Assembly: GCF_013744875.1 (NCBI RefSeq)
Contig: NZ_CP059399.1
Span: 1,488,001 to 1,552,000, forward strand
DNA length: 64,000 nucleotides
Direction: 5' to 3'
Source: Nocardia huaxiensis
GTDB lineage: Bacteria; Actinomycetota; Actinomycetes; Mycobacteriales; Mycobacteriaceae
The notes under the pieces: model-generated
The model's database searches: none
Seen by the model: the letters and a program-made list of their open reading frames with translations, nothing else
What the model was told of the DNA's origin: nothing
Program-made: the position numbers and the translations under genes
Part shown: positions 61,556-64,000 of the stretch, in pieces
Numbering within the stretch: the stretch's first letter is position 1
How the letters are laid out: each line of letters opens with the position of its first letter

Positions 61556-62263
61556 ATGCCGTATTTGAACCGCGATGGGGATGTGTTCGTCCTGTACCTC
61601 GGCGTCGAGGGCCAGAACATCGACAGCGAGAACCGCTTCCACCCCGATTGGATCGACGCGGTCCACGCGCTGCTCGACGAGGTGGAGGCCAGCGAGGGTC
61701 CGGCCGCCCTGGTCGTGACCGCCAACGGCAAGTTCTTCTCCAATGGCCTCGACACCGACTGGCTGTTCAGCAATTTCGACAAGAACTGCTGGTACCTGGA
61801 CCGTGTGCACTCGCTGTACAGCCGCCTGCTGACCTTCCCGCTGCCGACCATCGCGGCCGTGAACGGTCACGCCTTCGGCGCCGGCGCCATGCTGGCCACC
61901 TCCTGCGACTTCCGCATCATGCGCGCGGACCGCGGTTTCTGGTGCCTGCCCGAGGTGCACCTGGGCATGCCGTTCACCGTGGCGATGAACGCCCTGCTGA
62001 CCGGCCGCCTCACCAATCAGGTGTGCGTGGAGGCCATGACCACCGGCCGTCGCTACGCCGCCGATGACGCCATCGCGGCCGGCATCGTGGACGGCAAAGC
62101 GGATGCCGACCAGTTGCTCGCGACCGCTATCGCGCGCGCCGAGATGCTGAAGGGCAACCGCAAGCCGAACCTTCCGGTCATCAAGCGCGCCCTGCACAAG
62201 GTCACCCTCGAGGGCCTCGCGGTGGAGACCACCCCCGAGAACCTGGCCTTCAGCCCGAGCTGA
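61556..62263 (+). CDS. Enoyl-CoA hydratase/isomerase (crotonase) family protein
   Basis: A 235-residue crotonase-fold enzyme. NGKFFSNGLDTDWLF is the first oxyanion loop and AVNGHAFGAGAMLATSCDFR the second. At the position of the hydratase Glu (PExxxG) the chain reads LPEVHLGMPF, as in delta3-delta2-enoyl-CoA isomerases. It resembles plant and bacterial ECI-type isomerases more than EchA hydratases. Substrate unknown. Followed by a clear hairpin. Confidence 0.87.
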   Translation: MPYLNRDGDVFVLYLGVEGQNIDSENRFHPDWIDAVHALLDEVEASEGPAALVVTANGKFFSNGLDTDWLFSNFDKNCWYLDRVHSLYSRLLTFPLPTIAAVNGHAFGAGAMLATSCDFRIMRADRGFWCLPEVHLGMPFTVAMNALLTGRLTNQVCVEAMTTGRRYAADDAIAAGIVDGKADADQLLATAIARAEMLKGNRKPNLPVIKRALHKVTLEGLAVETTPENLAFSPS

Positions 62264-62289
62264 CACCCGCTGACGCAGCGCGAAACCCG

Positions 62290-62324
62290 ATAGGGGCCCG
62301 GCGGAATCCCGTCAGGGCCCCTAT
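62290..62324 (+). terminator. Terminator of the crotonase gene
   Basis: Perfect 10-bp arms ATAGGGGCCC/GGGCCCCTAT with a 15-base loop, then TCCTGTCTC. It starts 27 bases after the stop. Confidence 0.75.
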
Positions 62325-62408
62325 TCCTGTCTCGACGATGCCGCCGCGCGCGAGATTTCCGGCTCACCTGGTGCGACACCGCGCGCCGGGAGTGCGAGAC
62401 TGTGGGGC

Positions 62409-63731
62409 ATGCCACCATCGCGCAGCGGCGATGATCGGAGATCCTGCATACCGATCAGTCGGCACGAGACAGCCGTGCCGTCATCCGCCGCTGCCCGGAA
62501 CAAGATCGAATCCCCGGCGTTCGCCGCCGCTGACCCCACCGTGCTCACCGCCGCCGATTCCGCCATCGCCGCCGGCCGCGATCAGCTCATCGCCCTCTCG
62601 CACGCCATTCACGCCGAACCCGAACTCGCCTTCGAGGAGTTCCGCAGCGTCGAGAAAACCATCGAGCCCCTGCGGGAACACGGCTTCCGCATCGACAAGG
62701 GCATCGCCGATCTGCCCACGGCTTTCTCCGCCGAATACGGCAGCGGAGACCTTGTGGTCGGTTTGTTCGCCGAGTACGACGCCCTCCCGGAAATCGGACA
62801 TGCCTGCGGGCACAACATCATTGCCGCCGCCACGGTGGGTGCGGCGCTCGGTCTGGCCGCGGTGGCCGACGCGTGCGGCCTCACCGTGAAGGTCTTCGGC
62901 ACCCCCGCCGAGGAGTCCGGCGGCGGCAAGGTCCTCATGCTCGACCGCGGCGTCTTCGACGATCTGGCCATGGCGCTCATGGTGCATCCCGGTCCCGAGG
63001 ACATCGCGGGCGCGCGTTCCCTGGCCCTCGCGGACCTGTCCGTGACCTTCCAGGGCCGTGAGTCGCATGCCAGCGCCGCGCCGGAGTACGGGCGCAATGC
63101 ACTCGATGCGGTCACGGTCGCGCAGGTTGCACTAGGTTTGCTACGCCAACATCTACTCCCCGGACAGCAACTGCACGGTATAGTCGGGTCGGGCGGCGTG
63201 GCCCCCAATATCGTGCCCGGACACGCGGAACTGCTGTATTACCTACGCGCAGGCGACTCCGCGACCCTCGACGATCTGATGCAACGAGCATCAGCCTGTT
63301 TCGAGGCTGGTGCCCTGGCGACCGGATGCACACATGACATCCGGAAGCTCGCGCCGACGTACACCGAGCTCACTCCCGACAGTGCGCTGCTGAGCGCCTA
63401 TCGCGAGCAGATCCTCGAACTCGGACGCGCGCCGATCGCTCCGGAACTGGAAGCCGCACGGCCGCTGGGCAGCACGGATATGGGCAATGTCACCAACGTC
63501 ATCGCCGGTATCCACCCGGTCATCGGCATCGATGCCGGGGGAGCGGTGACCCACCAGCCCGCGTTCGCGGCCGCGGCCGTGAACGCGTCGGCCGACCGCG
63601 CTGTCCTGGACGGGGCAACGGCATTGGCTCGCACCGCGATAACCATCGCAGGCGATCAATTTCATAGGGACAGGTTGTCGGAACGAGTTCTGCAACGGCA
63701 GTTTCAGCGACGACAGGAGGATATTCGGTGA
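62409..63731 (+). CDS. amiB1: M20 family amidohydrolase, AmiB1-like
   Basis: 440 residues of the aminoacylase/IAA-amino acid hydrolase group. LIALSHAIHAEPELAFEE, FAEYDALPEIGHACGHN (metal site Asp/Cys-Gly-His), GTPAEESGGGK (catalytic Glu-Glu) and MVHPGPED are in order, and a dimerisation lid domain lies between. The first 40-50 residues are poorly conserved, so the true start may be downstream of ATG 62409. Overlaps the next M20 gene by GTGA. Hydrolyses N-acyl or peptide-like amides; the substrate is unknown. Confidence 0.9.
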   Translation: MPPSRSGDDRRSCIPISRHETAVPSSAAARNKIESPAFAAADPTVLTAADSAIAAGRDQLIALSHAIHAEPELAFEEFRSVEKTIEPLREHGFRIDKGIADLPTAFSAEYGSGDLVVGLFAEYDALPEIGHACGHNIIAAATVGAALGLAAVADACGLTVKVFGTPAEESGGGKVLMLDRGVFDDLAMALMVHPGPEDIAGARSLALADLSVTFQGRESHASAAPEYGRNALDAVTVAQVALGLLRQHLLPGQQLHGIVGSGGVAPNIVPGHAELLYYLRAGDSATLDDLMQRASACFEAGALATGCTHDIRKLAPTYTELTPDSALLSAYREQILELGRAPIAPELEAARPLGSTDMGNVTNVIAGIHPVIGIDAGGAVTHQPAFAAAAVNASADRAVLDGATALARTAITIAGDQFHRDRLSERVLQRQFQRRQEDIR

Positions 63732-64000
63732 GCACAACCGGCCGGTCCGCAGCTACCAGAGCGCTGGGGCACAAGGCGGGCACGTGTGTATCCATGCAGC
63801 CCGCCGGCGCGGCAATGGAGGCTATGGACATGGTTACCGGGCGTGACGCGGTCGAAGCGTGGCTTTCCGAGCACACGGACGATCTCATTTCGTGGCGCCG
63901 GCACATCCATGCGAATCCGGAGCTTTCCCGGACCGAATTCGGTACCACCGAGTTCATCGAATCCTGGCTCGTCAAGGCGGGATTGGAGCCGCGCAAACTA
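63728..64000 (+). CDS. amiA1: M20 family amidohydrolase, AmiA1-like (truncated by window end)
   Basis: The visible 91 codons begin at GTG 63728, seven bases after a perfect AGGAGG and overlapping the amiB1 stop. After a variable 30-residue lead, WLSEHTDDLISWRRHIHANP and ELSRTEFGTTEFIESWL match the M20 N-terminus. An internal ATG at 63830 region is possible as start, but the RBS favours 63728. No stop is reached before base 64000. Confidence 0.88.
   Translation, partial: MSTTGRSAATRALGHKAGTCVSMQPAGAAMEAMDMVTGRDAVEAWLSEHTDDLISWRRHIHANPELSRTEFGTTEFIESWLVKAGLEPRKL

Overview
The window is a high-GC actinobacterial chromosome segment, most likely from Nocardia or a close relative in the mycolic-acid group. 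This is inferred from gene content and order. Dense GC-rich genes, GTG starts, many ATGA/GTGA overlaps and a SAM-IV riboswitch all fit. A backbone of the window follows, in reverse, the order I recall for Mycobacterium tuberculosis Rv3305c-Rv3341: metX, metY, icd, trpS, a YihY protein, a D,D-carboxypeptidase, sdhB-A-D-C, cdd, deoA, add, an Rv3311-like gene, upp, pmmB, a purine nucleoside phosphorylase, amiB1 and amiA1. Between these fixed points sit accessory blocks that differ from that order.

Layout. 1-2.7 kb: the metY-metX sulfur operon behind a SAM-IV riboswitch and an 11-codon leader reading frame with three consecutive Cys codons. 2.7-10.1 kb: TetR/MFS efflux pair, small membrane protein, large SARP-AAA regulator, hemerythrin-like protein. 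10.4-11.6 kb: icd. 12-33.4 kb: the largest accessory block. It holds an FAD oxidase, an MFS pump, two unknown proteins, an SDR, a TetR with a perfect 24-bp operator, an NCS1 permease, a five-gene acyl-CoA operon carrying a matching operator, an ascorbate-type PTS pair, a methyltransferase, an alpha/beta hydrolase, xth with a secreted ribonuclease and barstar, and a second TetR with an operator array facing an MpaB-type oxygenase. 33.5-36.9 kb: trpS, yihY, dacB. 37-46.2 kb: second accessory block with an NTF2-like protein, MFS/TetR pair, phenylalanine hydroxylase, a signalling cluster (STAS, STAS-HATPase, CheR-PAS, CheB) and a repetitive secreted protein. 46.6-50 kb: succinate dehydrogenase. 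50.3-62.3 kb: nucleoside salvage (cdd, deoA, add, upp, punA, pmmB), interrupted by a four-gene cassette resembling type VII secretion substrates (EspC-like protein, NlpC/P60 hydrolase, two small YbaB-like proteins). 62.4-64 kb: two M20 amidohydrolases, the last cut by the window edge.

Regulation is readable in several places: riboswitch plus leader peptide at metY; operators beside four TetR genes; and a recurring TAnnnT box 6-7 nt before the start codon, which suggests leaderless mRNAs for at least nine genes. No tRNA, rRNA, CRISPR array, transposase or integrase was recognised. The strongest candidates for new biology are the SAM-IV/poly-Cys double leader, the acyl-CoA regulon with shared operators, the Che/partner-switching cluster, the T7SS-like hydrolase cassette and the xth-RNase-barstar unit.
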